Below are positions 45,079-55,216 of a stretch of 64,000 bases of DNA, in pieces. Below the pieces are notes generated by a model. It was not told where the DNA came from. It worked only from the letters and a program-made list of their open reading frames with translations, and did not search any database. The position numbers and the translations under genes were made by a program. The DNA is from Caldicellulosiruptor kronotskyensis 2002 (GTDB lineage: Bacteria > Bacillota > Thermoanaerobacteria > Caldicellulosiruptorales > Caldicellulosiruptoraceae). The stretch covers positions 62,001 through 126,000 of the forward strand of contig NC_014720.1 of assembly GCF_000166775.1 (NCBI RefSeq), written 5' to 3'. Within the stretch, counting starts at the first letter, position 1, and each line of letters opens with the position of its first letter.

Positions 45079-45805
45079 AGAAATCTTGCTTGAAAGGCTT
45101 GTAAAAACTATAGATTGGAAAAGCATTGGGATTAATAAGGTCATCGGCAAGGCATATAGCGAAGAGGCTTTAAATGTCCTGATAACAGAAAACGTGGATA
45201 TAATTCTGACAGATATCAGAATGCCAGTTATGGATGGACTTGATTTAGCAGAGTTTGTACGCAGTAGACTAAAACATCCATACGTAATACTTATGAGTGG
45301 TTATAAAGAATTTGAGTATGCCCACAGAGCAATTAAACTTGGTGTTGTGGATTATATCTTAAAACCATTTACCAAGGAAGAGGTTTTAGAAACTGTAAAA
45401 AAAGCGGTTGAAAAAGTAGCAGCTGAACAAAGTAGGCAGAAACGTTTAGATTCCTGTGAGAACAAAAACATAATTGATATGGTCTTTGATTTTATTTTTG
45501 CAAATTGTTCAAAACAAATAAGCCTGAATGATGTAGCAGAGTATGTCCATCTTCACCCAGTGTATCTTAGCAGGCTTTTGAAAAACAAAACTGGAAAAAC
45601 TTTTAAAGAGATACTCACTGAAGTGAGGCTTAAAAAAGCAGAAAAGCTTTTGAAAACATCCAGCTTAAAACATTACGAGATTGCTGAGGCAGTTGGATTT
45701 TCTGATGCCCAGTATTTCAGTCAGGTGTTCAAAAAGGTATATGGGATGACTCCCATTGAATGGAAGAAAAAAGCCTATGCGCAAGACTCAAAGTTAAAAA
45801 TTTAA
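45050..45805 (+). CDS. Short YesN-type response regulator, pair 2
   Basis: 251 residues, about half the usual YesN length, because the middle region is missing. The receiver domain (LLIVEDEE; phospho-acceptor Asp55 in ILTDIRMPVMDG; LMSGYKEF; YILKPFTKEE) is joined by a short linker to a complete AraC double helix-turn-helix (ISLNDVAEYVHLHPVYLSRL and YEIAEAVGFSDAQYFSQVFK). It should control importer 2 and possibly the GH81 gene. The start overlaps the kinase gene with AAGGAGGAGAAGG upstream. Confidence 0.92.
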   Translation: MCTLLIVEDEEILLERLVKTIDWKSIGINKVIGKAYSEEALNVLITENVDIILTDIRMPVMDGLDLAEFVRSRLKHPYVILMSGYKEFEYAHRAIKLGVVDYILKPFTKEEVLETVKKAVEKVAAEQSRQKRLDSCENKNIIDMVFDFIFANCSKQISLNDVAEYVHLHPVYLSRLLKNKTGKTFKEILTEVRLKKAEKLLKTSSLKHYEIAEAVGFSDAQYFSQVFKKVYGMTPIEWKKKAYAQDSKLKI

Positions 45806-45897
45806 ACAAAAAAGTTGTGTTTGTCTATATAAACTATTGGGCATTTAATACTAAAATTAAAAGCAAAGAACAAAAAATTAAGGGAGGTAGTTTTATA

Positions 45898-47202
45898 ATG
45901 AAAAAGTGCTTAAAAGTTGTGGCTTTAGCTATTTTAGTGGTCTTTTCAATTTCAGTTGTTTTAGTTGGTCAAATGGGTGAAAAAAAGGTACAAGGTGCAA
46001 CAAATGAGCTTACATTCTGGAGCTGGGTTTCTGACTCTGACACAATAAAACAGGTGTATGAGCAGGCTATCAAAGAGTTTAATTCTACTAACAAGTACGG
46101 TGTGAAAATCAAGGCTGTTTACACTCCAGGTGAGCAGTACAAAACAAAACTTCAAACAGCCATGGCAGCAAACAATCCACCAGATATTCTCAACATGTGG
46201 GCAGCTGGCAAAATGAAACCTTATGTTGATGCAAACAGGCTTTATCCTATTAGCGATATTATGAACAAAGATTCACAATGGAAAAGTAGATATGTAGATG
46301 GAGTGTTTGACCTCACAACATTTAACGGTAAAATCTATGGTATTCCACAGATAAGAGTTGCAACAGTTATATACTACAACAAACAAATCTTCCAAAAATA
46401 CAAACTCACACCACCAAAGACATGGTCAGAACTTGTAAACGTTATAAAGGTTTTAACAAAAAATAATATAATTCCGTTTGCGCTTGATGCACGAGACCCG
46501 TGGATTTTGGCAATGTATGCAGAGTATATTGCAAACAGAATAGACCCTGATGCTTACAGGAAGGTCCAAAAAGATCCAAACGCATGGACAGACAAAGCGT
46601 TTATTGAGACAGGCAAGAAGATACAGGAGCTTGTCAAACTTGGTGCTTTCCCGAAAGGTGCAACAAGCCTTGATTATGTTGCAGCAAGAAATCTTTTTGA
46701 CCAGGGAAAAGCTGCAATGTATGTAATGGGAATATGGGATGTTGGTTATCTGTCAACTCAATCACCAGTCAAGAAATATGTAGGTGCATTCAAATGGCCA
46801 GCAATAGAAGGTGGAAAAGGCAATATTAATAACTTCCTTGCAGGAATTGAACAGGTCATTGCAGTAAGTTCAAACTGCAAGAACAAGCAGGCGGCAGCAG
46901 CATGGCTAAAACTTTTATCTGAACAGAGATATGCAAAGGACCTGTTGGCCGAAAAAGCTGGGTATTTCCCGACGGTAAAAGTTAATCCTGACCCAAAGAA
47001 AGTGACAGGTCTGTATCTTGAGGTTTTGAATTTATTAAAGGACCAGAACACAAAAGATTCATTCACATACTATGATGTCATGTTTGGACCAATAATTGGC
47101 GATGGATTTAACAACACAATCCAGTCAATCTATCTGGGGAAAGATCCTGTTGAAGCATTCAAAAAACTTGCAGAGATTGCTAAAAAAGAGATGAAAAAAT
47201 AA
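45898..47202 (+). CDS. Extracellular sugar-binding protein, importer 2
   Basis: About 434 residues, solute-binding protein family 1 (CUT1). The signal region LKVVALAILVVFSISVVLVG has no lipobox; the only nearby cysteine is residue 4. LTFWSWVSDSDTIKQVYEQA opens lobe 1. Other family motifs are TKLQTAMAANNPPDILNMWA, FNGKIYGIPQIRVATVIYYN and FDQGKAAMYVMGIWDVGYL. The inferred ligand is beta-1,3-gluco-oligosaccharides, from its position between the two glucanase genes. ATG 45898 follows GGGAGG; the upstream in-frame start is ignored. Confidence 0.92.
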   Translation: MKKCLKVVALAILVVFSISVVLVGQMGEKKVQGATNELTFWSWVSDSDTIKQVYEQAIKEFNSTNKYGVKIKAVYTPGEQYKTKLQTAMAANNPPDILNMWAAGKMKPYVDANRLYPISDIMNKDSQWKSRYVDGVFDLTTFNGKIYGIPQIRVATVIYYNKQIFQKYKLTPPKTWSELVNVIKVLTKNNIIPFALDARDPWILAMYAEYIANRIDPDAYRKVQKDPNAWTDKAFIETGKKIQELVKLGAFPKGATSLDYVAARNLFDQGKAAMYVMGIWDVGYLSTQSPVKKYVGAFKWPAIEGGKGNINNFLAGIEQVIAVSSNCKNKQAAAAWLKLLSEQRYAKDLLAEKAGYFPTVKVNPDPKKVTGLYLEVLNLLKDQNTKDSFTYYDVMFGPIIGDGFNNTIQSIYLGKDPVEAFKKLAEIAKKEMKK

Positions 47203-47210
47203 AAAATTAT

Positions 47211-47241
47211 GAGCCGAAGAGTAGTATGTGCTCTTCGGCTC
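47211..47241 (+). promoter_or_regulatory. Intercistronic hairpin after the importer 2 binding protein
   Basis: A perfect 11-bp stem, GAGCCGAAGAG (47211-47221) and CTCTTCGGCTC (47231-47241), 8 bp after the stop codon and with no T-run. It is likely an mRNA 3'-stabiliser or partial attenuator keeping binding protein in excess over permeases. Confidence 0.7.
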
Positions 47242-47301
47242 AATCTAAATATAGCAAAATAAGACAAAAAGACTAAATAGAAAAAAGAAGAGGTGAAAAA
47301 A

Positions 47302-48180
47302 TTGGAAAGAGCATTTGGGAATAAACTTGCTATTGCTATATTCATTGCACCAGCACTAATACTTTTTACACTGGTTATTCCTCTTCCTATTTTGCATTCA
47401 TTTTATATGAGCCTTTTTAAATGGGATATGCTATCTACAATGACTTATGTGGGCTTTGAGAATTATAAAGAGCTGTTTTCTGATGGAATATTTTTATTTT
47501 CAATCTGGCATACAATTGAAATAACAGTACTTTCATTAATTTTTCAGGTCATCTTAGGACTTTTCCTGGCCCTGTGCATAGTTAACATAACAAAAGGAAG
47601 AAAATACTTTCAGAACGCTTTTTTTATACCTAATATCTTATCAAGCGCTGTAATAGGAATATTGTGGTTTTTTGTATATAACTATGACTTTGGGCTTATA
47701 AATTCAATTTTAAAGAGCATTGGGCTTGATTCTTTGCAGCAGGAGTGGCTTTCACAAAAATATGTTATCCTTGCACTGTCCATCACAACATGCTGGCAGT
47801 GGGTAGGATATCATATGATTTTGTATATTGCAGCTATTTCAGGAATATCACAAGATATTATTGAAGCAGCTATTGTTGATGGTGCGCAAGGGCTGAAAAT
47901 GGTCACTAAGATAATAATTCCTCAAATTCGTCCTGTCTTGAGGGTTTCAATAGTTTTGATTATCACAGGTTCACTGAAGTACTTTGACATGGCATGGATA
48001 ATGACTGAAGGCGGTCCAGATTTTGCTTCTGAGACAATCGCTACATATATCTACAGAACAGCATTTAACAAACTTCAGTATGGTCTTGGCAGTGCAGCGT
48101 CAACCTTTCTGTTTGCTGTGAGCATTTTAATTACTGTTCTTATAAATAAACTTGCTGCTAAAAGAGAAGAGGTGTACTAA
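47302..48180 (+). CDS. Sugar ABC transporter permease (MalF type), importer 2
   Basis: About 292 residues with six membrane helices. The EAA loop is DIIEAAIVDGAQGLKMVTKI. FYMSLFKWDMLSTMTYVGFENY is the conserved segment after TM1, and TEGGPDFASETIATYIYRTAF precedes the last helix. TTG 47302 has AGAGGTG 6 bp upstream; GTG 47293 is part of that site. It pairs with the next permease. Confidence 0.92.
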   Translation: MERAFGNKLAIAIFIAPALILFTLVIPLPILHSFYMSLFKWDMLSTMTYVGFENYKELFSDGIFLFSIWHTIEITVLSLIFQVILGLFLALCIVNITKGRKYFQNAFFIPNILSSAVIGILWFFVYNYDFGLINSILKSIGLDSLQQEWLSQKYVILALSITTCWQWVGYHMILYIAAISGISQDIIEAAIVDGAQGLKMVTKIIIPQIRPVLRVSIVLIITGSLKYFDMAWIMTEGGPDFASETIATYIYRTAFNKLQYGLGSAASTFLFAVSILITVLINKLAAKREEVY

Positions 48181-48201
48181 ATTTTGTGAGGTGGTATGAA
48201 A

Positions 48202-49050
48202 ATGTTTGCAAAATACATTAAACTTTCTCCTGTGGCAAAAGCAATAATATTCGCATTTTTGACCTTTTATTCAATATTGACATTATTTCCATTAATATGG
48301 CTTGTATACAACTCGGTAAAGACCAACAATGATTTTCTGGCAAATCCGTTTGGTTTGCCACAAATAAGTAACCTTCAACTTAAGAATTATTATGATGCGT
48401 GGGTAACCATGGGAATACAACGCTTTACAATAAACAGTCTCATAATCTCTTCTGTGAGTGTAATTTTTTCACTTATTATAAGCTCAATGGCAGCATATGC
48501 AATTGAAAGGATGATATGGCGATCAAGTCAAAAAGTTTTGAACTATTTTTTGTCGGGAATTATGGTCCCAATCCAAATAATATTAATTCCGCTTTTTATA
48601 AACTTTAAAAAGCTAAACCTTTTGGACTCACGCATAGGACTTTTGATTCCAACAGTTGCATTTGCTCTCCCAACTTTGATTTTTATTTTAACTGGATTTT
48701 ACAAAACAATCCCACGCGAATTAGAAGAAGCAGCATTGATTGACGGCTGTTCTGTCTACAAGATATTTTATAAGATAATTCTTCCGCTAACAATGCCTGC
48801 TTTTGTGACAATTGCAGTCTTCAATTTCCTCGGTGCATGGAACGACCTTTTGATACCCCTGGTTTTGATACAAACACCAGAAAAAATGACACTGCCTGTT
48901 GGACTTTTGAATTTTAGGGGAATGTACGGAGCTGAGCTTACCAAAATGTTTGCTGCAGTTGTGATCTCAGCAATACCAAGCATAATAATTTACTTTGTTT
49001 TGCAAGACAAACTTTTAAAAGGTATGATAGCCGGTGCTTTGAAGGGGTAA
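48202..49050 (+). CDS. Sugar ABC transporter permease (MalG type), importer 2
   Basis: About 282 residues, six helices. The EAA loop is IPRELEEAALIDGCSVYKIF, and the C-terminal LQDKLLKGMIAGALKG is the family end motif. GAWNDLLIPLVLIQTPEKMT lies before TM6. ATG 48202 has GAGGTGG 7 bp upstream and is preferred over ATG 48196. A weak hairpin with a following T6 (about 49066-49118) may end the unit. Confidence 0.92.
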   Translation: MFAKYIKLSPVAKAIIFAFLTFYSILTLFPLIWLVYNSVKTNNDFLANPFGLPQISNLQLKNYYDAWVTMGIQRFTINSLIISSVSVIFSLIISSMAAYAIERMIWRSSQKVLNYFLSGIMVPIQIILIPLFINFKKLNLLDSRIGLLIPTVAFALPTLIFILTGFYKTIPRELEEAALIDGCSVYKIFYKIILPLTMPAFVTIAVFNFLGAWNDLLIPLVLIQTPEKMTLPVGLLNFRGMYGAELTKMFAAVVISAIPSIIIYFVLQDKLLKGMIAGALKG

Positions 49051-49181
49051 AGGGTCAAAAATTTAAGATTTTGAGATAAAATTTAGAGACCTTTAATCTA
49101 AAATCTAATGCCTTTTTTCTTTTTTGTTTCTGACTATAATTATAAATACACAAAACAAAAAACGTTAGGGGGAGATGTTTT

Positions 49182-52100
49182 ATGAAGTATTCCAAACGAA
49201 TTATTAATATTTTACTAATTTTAGTGTTCATTCTTACAATGGTCTGGCCAATGGGAAGCTATGTATTTGCTGGAACAATAACAGTCGGTGCAGGAAGTTA
49301 TACTGACACTCTGCCAAGCGGACAAGTTGGACCTCCTTCAACAGTATATAAGACTTCCAATTTAACAGGTGGTATACCTACAAATAGCTGGGAAAGCTCA
49401 ATCCTTTGGAGTCAATATTCAGAGGCAATGTATCCTCATCCGCTATCTGTAAAATTTACAGCAAATGGACTGGAAGTAGGAAGACCACAAAAAAGTGGAG
49501 AAGGTACAAGTGCATACACCGGAAGATTTGTTTTGTGGCAGCATAGAGTTGATATGACAATAAAAAATTCTAATTATAGTAGTTACACAGATGCACGTGC
49601 GGATAAGATAACGGATTGGTCATTTGATGGAGTTTTGACAAGCGGTTCTTCAACTGTTTTAAAAGCAACCATAACTAAAGGTAGCCCCTATATCTATTTT
49701 GATTTTCCGACAGGAAAGCCTCAAATAGTATTTCCTGCTGTTCCAACAGTGTTCTATGGCAACAGCAGTAGTCAGTATTTAGGTATAACTATAAACGGGG
49801 TAAGTTATGGATTATTTGCACCGGCAGGGGCAACTTGGAGTGGTATTGGCACAACAACTTTGACGTGTAATTTGCCAAGCGGTAAAACATATTTTTCAAT
49901 TGCAGTTCTGCCCGACAATACAACTTCTACTTTAAATTATTTTAAGGACAGAGCTTATGCGTTTATTACAAACACTCAAGTTTCTTGGTCATATAATCCA
50001 AATACAAGCGAAGTTACAACAACATTTACGATTACAACCACAGCAAAAGAAGGTTCAAATTTAGACACAATAATTTGCCTCTATCCTCATCAGTGGCGAA
50101 ATAATTCATTATCATATTTGCCATATACCTATAATACGGTTAGAGGTCTGATGAAGACAATTCTTGGGCGAAGTTTCACGACTAAATACAAATATTATGG
50201 TATATTACCTACTATGCCCCTAAATGGTTCTGATTTATCTACCCTGAATTCTTTGCTTAACAGTGAGTCAACAACTATATCATCGTCAGACACCTATTGG
50301 AACGGAAAAGAGCAAAATAGAGTTTCATCTATTGTCCAGCTTGCTAAGATGAACAACAACACAACTGTTATGAATAGTGCTATATCTGCATTGAAAAACA
50401 ATCTACAGGATTGGTTTACTTATAGTGGCACATCAGATTCCAAGTATTTCTATTATAATTCAACATGGGGAACATTGATTGGCTATCCACCGAGCTATGG
50501 TACAAATGATCAAATAAATGATCATCATTTCCATTATGGTTATTTTATAAATGCCGCGGCACAAATAGCTTTAGTGGACAAAAATTGGGCATCTCAAAAT
50601 CAATGGGGTGGCATGGTAAACCTGCTTATAAAAGACATTGCAAATTGGGAAAGAACAGATACGAGATTTCCGTTCTTAAGATATTTTGATCCATATGAAG
50701 GACATTCATGGGCAAGTGGTCATGCGAACTTTGTAGATGGAAACAATCAGGAGTCATTTTCTGAAGCAATGAATGCATGGCAGGCAATAATCATATGGGG
50801 AACAGTAACTGGTCAAACAGCAATTCGTGATTTAGGAATATACTTGTACACTACCGAGGCAGAGGCTATGTACAATTATGTATTTGATCTATATAATGAC
50901 GTGATAGACCACAGTGGAGTATATAACTGGCATTACGCTTCACTCATCTGGGGCGGAAAATACTGTGCTGAGATTTGGTGGGATGCAGGCTCAGTTGCAA
51001 ACTTTGCAGCACAGAGCAGAGGTATTGAGCTTTTGCCAATAACAGGCGGTTCGTTCTATCTTGCAAAAGATAAAACATATGTGCAGAATTATTACAATGA
51101 AATGCTGACTCAAGCTGGGACAAGTGAACCATCTTCATGGCGGGATATTTGGTATATGTATTTGGCTTTAGCAAATCCATCGTTAGCACTTTCTAAGTGG
51201 AATACTTCAATACAAAATGAGACAGGTCAATCAAAGTCTTTCACATATGTATGGCTAAATGCTCTTAACACATTAGGAACACCAGATTTTGGTGTTACTG
51301 CAAATTATCCATTGTATCAAGTATTTAATAAGAGTGGTGCAAAAACTTATGTAGTATATAATCCAACTGATTCCCAGCTTACAGTGACATTTTCGGACGG
51401 CAAAGTTGTGAACGCTGCAGCTAATAGTTTAGTTGTAGATAATGGTTCTTCGAGCTCTGCAACAAACATTGCGCTGAACAAGCCAGCAACAGCTTCATCG
51501 ATAGAAAACTCCAATTATCCGGCATCATATGCATTTGATGGTAACTTATCAACTCGTTGGTCATCGGCATTCTCAGATCCACAATGGATTGCAGTCGACT
51601 TAGGTGCAATATACAGTGTAAATAAAGTTATACTTTACTGGGAAACAGCTTATGGTAAGTCGTTCCAAATTCAAGTTTCAACTGATAATACCAACTGGAC
51701 AACAGTTTATTCTACAACAAATGGTACTGGTGGTGTAAATGAAATTACCTTCAGTCCTGTAAACGCACGCTATGTAAGAATGTATGGTACTGAACGTGGC
51801 ACACAATGGGGATATTCTTTGTGGGAATTTGAAGTGTATGGAACGCCGAGCGGAAGTGCTTCATACTTGCCACAAACTACATGGTATTTATTCAATCAGC
51901 AAACAAGTGGAGTTACACCAAGTGGAGAGAATTTACAGACATCAAACAGTTCTGTTACAGGATGGCAGCCAACTACTACTATATCAACAACTACAAAGCA
52001 TTGGTACTCACCTGTAATCAATGGCACATACAAGGCAGGAACATGGCAGTTTATATTGTGGACAAACAGTCCAGGTTCTTCTTCTCAAGTTAAAGTAGAA

Positions 52101-52337
52101 ATTTATAAAGTAAACAGCGATGGAAGTGGAGCAACACTTATTGGTTCGCAAACGATAGATGTAAATACTACTGGTACAGGTAATCATCAATCTGTTTTCA
52201 ATATTTCTAATTCTTCAGATGTTAGTTTTAACAGTCAAAGAATAAGAGTTTCAATTACAAAAGTTTCGGGTGTTGACTGCACAATAGCTTATAATACTAA
52301 CGATTTTCCAACAAGGTTGATTACACCAGGTCAGTGA
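49182..52337 (+). CDS. Secreted GH81 endo-beta-1,3-glucanase with CBM32-like and unknown C-terminal modules
   Basis: 1051 residues. After the signal peptide (IINILLILVFILTMVWPMG, cleavage near VFA, before GTIT) comes the GH81 domain (about 30-745). It has NTVRGLMKTILGRSFTTKYK, the acid motif NDHHFHYGYFINAAAQIAL with Asp447, and DGNNQESFSEAMNAW with Glu524 and Glu528 as candidate bases, then WWDAGSVANFAAQS. Residues about 765-895 form an F5/8 type C / CBM32-like module (NIALNKPATASS, WIAVDLGAIYSVNKVILYWE). The last roughly 150 residues (TWYLFNQQTSGVTPSGENLQ onward) are an all-beta module of unknown type. No SLH motif is present, so it is probably released or glucan-bound. Confidence 0.94.
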   Translation: MKYSKRIINILLILVFILTMVWPMGSYVFAGTITVGAGSYTDTLPSGQVGPPSTVYKTSNLTGGIPTNSWESSILWSQYSEAMYPHPLSVKFTANGLEVGRPQKSGEGTSAYTGRFVLWQHRVDMTIKNSNYSSYTDARADKITDWSFDGVLTSGSSTVLKATITKGSPYIYFDFPTGKPQIVFPAVPTVFYGNSSSQYLGITINGVSYGLFAPAGATWSGIGTTTLTCNLPSGKTYFSIAVLPDNTTSTLNYFKDRAYAFITNTQVSWSYNPNTSEVTTTFTITTTAKEGSNLDTIICLYPHQWRNNSLSYLPYTYNTVRGLMKTILGRSFTTKYKYYGILPTMPLNGSDLSTLNSLLNSESTTISSSDTYWNGKEQNRVSSIVQLAKMNNNTTVMNSAISALKNNLQDWFTYSGTSDSKYFYYNSTWGTLIGYPPSYGTNDQINDHHFHYGYFINAAAQIALVDKNWASQNQWGGMVNLLIKDIANWERTDTRFPFLRYFDPYEGHSWASGHANFVDGNNQESFSEAMNAWQAIIIWGTVTGQTAIRDLGIYLYTTEAEAMYNYVFDLYNDVIDHSGVYNWHYASLIWGGKYCAEIWWDAGSVANFAAQSRGIELLPITGGSFYLAKDKTYVQNYYNEMLTQAGTSEPSSWRDIWYMYLALANPSLALSKWNTSIQNETGQSKSFTYVWLNALNTLGTPDFGVTANYPLYQVFNKSGAKTYVVYNPTDSQLTVTFSDGKVVNAAANSLVVDNGSSSSATNIALNKPATASSIENSNYPASYAFDGNLSTRWSSAFSDPQWIAVDLGAIYSVNKVILYWETAYGKSFQIQVSTDNTNWTTVYSTTNGTGGVNEITFSPVNARYVRMYGTERGTQWGYSLWEFEVYGTPSGSASYLPQTTWYLFNQQTSGVTPSGENLQTSNSSVTGWQPTTTISTTTKHWYSPVINGTYKAGTWQFILWTNSPGSSSQVKVEIYKVNSDGSGATLIGSQTIDVNTTGTGNHQSVFNISNSSDVSFNSQRIRVSITKVSGVDCTIAYNTNDFPTRLITPGQ

Positions 52338-52441
52338 TTGACATAAAAATTTCATATATTTATGTAGTGAAATAAAGAGTTGTCTAAAAACAAAATGTTA
52401 AAAGTAAAATAAAATAAATTAAAAACTATATATTGCAAGAG

Positions 52442-52482
52442 AAGGGGCTATCCAACTATCTTTTTGGATAGCCCCTTATTAA
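52442..52482 (+). terminator. Intrinsic terminator after GH81
   Basis: A perfect 12-bp stem, AAGGGGCTATCC (52442-52453) and GGATAGCCCCTT (52466-52477), followed by a T-rich stretch. Confidence 0.85.
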
Positions 52483-52808
52483 TTTAACATTTATATGAGG
52501 ATATACATAAAGCATTATAATTTAATGAAAAATCCCATCAAAATATAGAAAAATGGTAAAAAAAGAATGACGATAATCAAAAAAAGTTTAATTTTTTAGG
52601 TATTTTTTTAAGATTTTTAGGGTTTACATTTTCTAATTGTGAATTTATAATAAACTCACCTTTTGATAAAGTGATTAAATAAAAAGATTTTAATAAACCG
52701 TTGTGTAATATGCATTAAGATAGGAAGTAAATAAAATAACGGTAAAAAAATAAACAAAAATTTTTGTAACATTATTTAAGTGAAGGGAAGGTGAAAGGAG
52801 GTAGCAAT
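52483..52808. other. AT-rich intergenic region with a promoter
   Basis: No gene was found. Apart from the promoter at 52623-52651 it is A/T-rich with several homopolymer runs (for example T7 and A7). A leader of about 150 nt precedes the GTG start at 52809; no strong hairpin was seen in it. Confidence 0.5.
52623..52651 (+). promoter_or_regulatory. SigA-type promoter of the 52809 gene
   Basis: TTTACA (52623-52628), a 17-bp spacer and TATAAT (52646-52651). Confidence 0.7.
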
Positions 52809-53468
52809 GTGACAGACTTGTATATAACCATTTTATTTGTCTCGATAATTATAGCATTTGGGATTGAAATTTTACAAAGTAAAACCTTTCATAAAAGTTG
52901 TGTAACAGGAGACAAAAATTTATTTCTGCCCATAGGGATGACTTTTTTAGGAATTCATTTGCTTATAACATTTCCGGGCATGATTTCGATAAAGATCTGG
53001 ATGATGCTAAATCTTATTGTATTGTGGATCTTGTCATATTACAAAGAAACTATAAAAAAAGAAATATTATTCAAGAATATTTCTAAACTTTTAAAATCTC
53101 AAAGAAGAAAAATATTTTTTATAAGTAGCATATTGTGTTACATAATTGTCTGTCTTCTTTTAAATTATTACATAGCTTACAAGTTCATATATTCATCTGT
53201 AGTTTCAAAATTAACAATAACATTCACTATTTCCTTTCTTATACTAACAGAAGCTAAAAATATAGCTTGTTTTATTACAATTTTAAAATTTTATTGCATA
53301 TCTTTGGTAACGATTTGGGGAGAAAATTTAGTGAAATATGAGGGATGGCTTATTGGAGCAACAAGAGATTATTACATATTAAAAGAAAAATTTTCGGGGA
53401 AATTAATAACAGTAAAAAAAGATATAGTTAATCAAATAGTGATAATGGGAAAAGTTTTTGAAAGATAA
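52809..53468 (+). CDS. Unknown multi-pass membrane protein
   Basis: About 219 residues with four to five hydrophobic segments (YITILFVSIIIAFGIEIL; LPIGMTFLGIHLLITFPGM; WMMLNLIVLWILSYY; FFISSILCYIIVCLLLNYY; a further one near 140-165) and a C-terminal soluble tail (VKYEGWLIGATRDYYILKEK). No family was recognised. GTG 52809 has AAAGGAGG at 7 bp; the GTG at 52791 precedes that site. It is very A/T-rich and sits between two secreted glycosidase genes with its own promoter. Confidence 0.6.
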   Translation: MTDLYITILFVSIIIAFGIEILQSKTFHKSCVTGDKNLFLPIGMTFLGIHLLITFPGMISIKIWMMLNLIVLWILSYYKETIKKEILFKNISKLLKSQRRKIFFISSILCYIIVCLLLNYYIAYKFIYSSVVSKLTITFTISFLILTEAKNIACFITILKFYCISLVTIWGENLVKYEGWLIGATRDYYILKEKFSGKLITVKKDIVNQIVIMGKVFER

Positions 53469-53533
53469 TGTTCAAATATAGGGGATAACATAAAAGGTTT
53501 AAAATCTTTATGAATAAAAATTTCAAATAACCA

Positions 53534-53600
53534 GTTGACAGAGTTCAATTCTGATTATATAATATAATTATCAGATAATATTTATAAGATATCTGACAAC
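53534..53600 (+). promoter_or_regulatory. Nested dyads over the xylanase promoter (putative operator)
   Basis: GTTGACAGA (53534-53542) faces TCTGACAAC (53592-53600), an inverted repeat with one mismatched position. Inside it are TCAGATA (53571-53577) and TATCTGA (53590-53596), a perfect 7-bp dyad, and CTGAT/ATCAG flanking the -10 box. The layout resembles a repressor site overlapping -35 to +30. No regulator gene is adjacent. Confidence 0.45.
53535..53563 (+). promoter_or_regulatory. Consensus SigA promoter of the xylanase gene
   Basis: TTGACA (53535-53540), exactly 17 bp and TATAAT (53558-53563), a perfect match to the vegetative consensus. It implies a leader of about 185 nt before ATG 53754. 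Such a strong core promoter would normally need repression. Confidence 0.8.
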
Positions 53601-53694
53601 TAAATTTTAAAGTCTATAAATAGACGAACAAATAAATAAACAAAAAACACCTAAATTAGTTAATATTAGCATCTTAATTAAGACAAAGAATGTC

Positions 53695-53720
53695 TGAAAC
53701 GCTTCAAAAAGAGCGTTTCA
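53695..53720 (+). promoter_or_regulatory. Leader hairpin before the xylanase gene
   Basis: TGAAACGCT (53695-53703) and AGCGTTTCA (53712-53720) form a perfect 9-bp stem around an 8-nt loop, about 20 bp upstream of the GGGAGG ribosome binding site. It may affect mRNA stability or be a dyad operator. Confidence 0.5.
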
Positions 53721-53738
53721 TAAAAGTAGTTCTAATGA

Positions 53739-54830
<1,092 letters not shown>

Positions 54831-54846
54831 CTTCAAAATATACTGA

Positions 54847-54880
54847 GGAGCTGTCTTAAGTGGGCAGCTCCTTGTTTATA
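54847..54880 (+). terminator. Hairpin terminator after the xylanase gene
   Basis: GGAGCTGTC (54847-54855) and GGCAGCTCC (54863-54871) form a stem with one G-T wobble, followed by the weak T-rich TTGTTTATATA. Confidence 0.65.
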
Positions 54881-55216
54881 TATTTATTATATACAAAATA
54901 AGGTAGAATAGTAAAAAATCCTACACGCAGATATACACAAAAATTACCCTGTAAGGTTATATATCGATAGTGAAACATATTATTATAAATACGGAAATAG
55001 CCAGATTATTCAATGAATAATATAAAATTGCATTGTAATTGATAATGCGATGAGTTCTTAGGATTAAAAATGATACGATAAAATAAAACCAAAAGAAATT
55101 TCATCTAATCTGCGGTAAAAAGCTTTATCGTTTATAATGTTTAAACCCAAATTAGCATATTGAAAAAACACTAAATAAATGAATTCAAAGAATTTAGGAA
55201 AGGAAGGATAAATGGG
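54881..55216. other. AT-rich intergenic region, no clear feature
   Basis: About 335 bp without a plausible gene. A TATAAT at 55133-55138 has no convincing -35 partner. An imperfect dyad TTGCATT/AATGCGA lies near 55028-55050. Nothing else stands out. Confidence 0.4.

Noticed and set aside
52338..52370. TTGACA just after the GH81 stop as a promoter
   Set aside because: No acceptable -10 box is found at 16-18 bp, and the GH81 terminator lies downstream of it.
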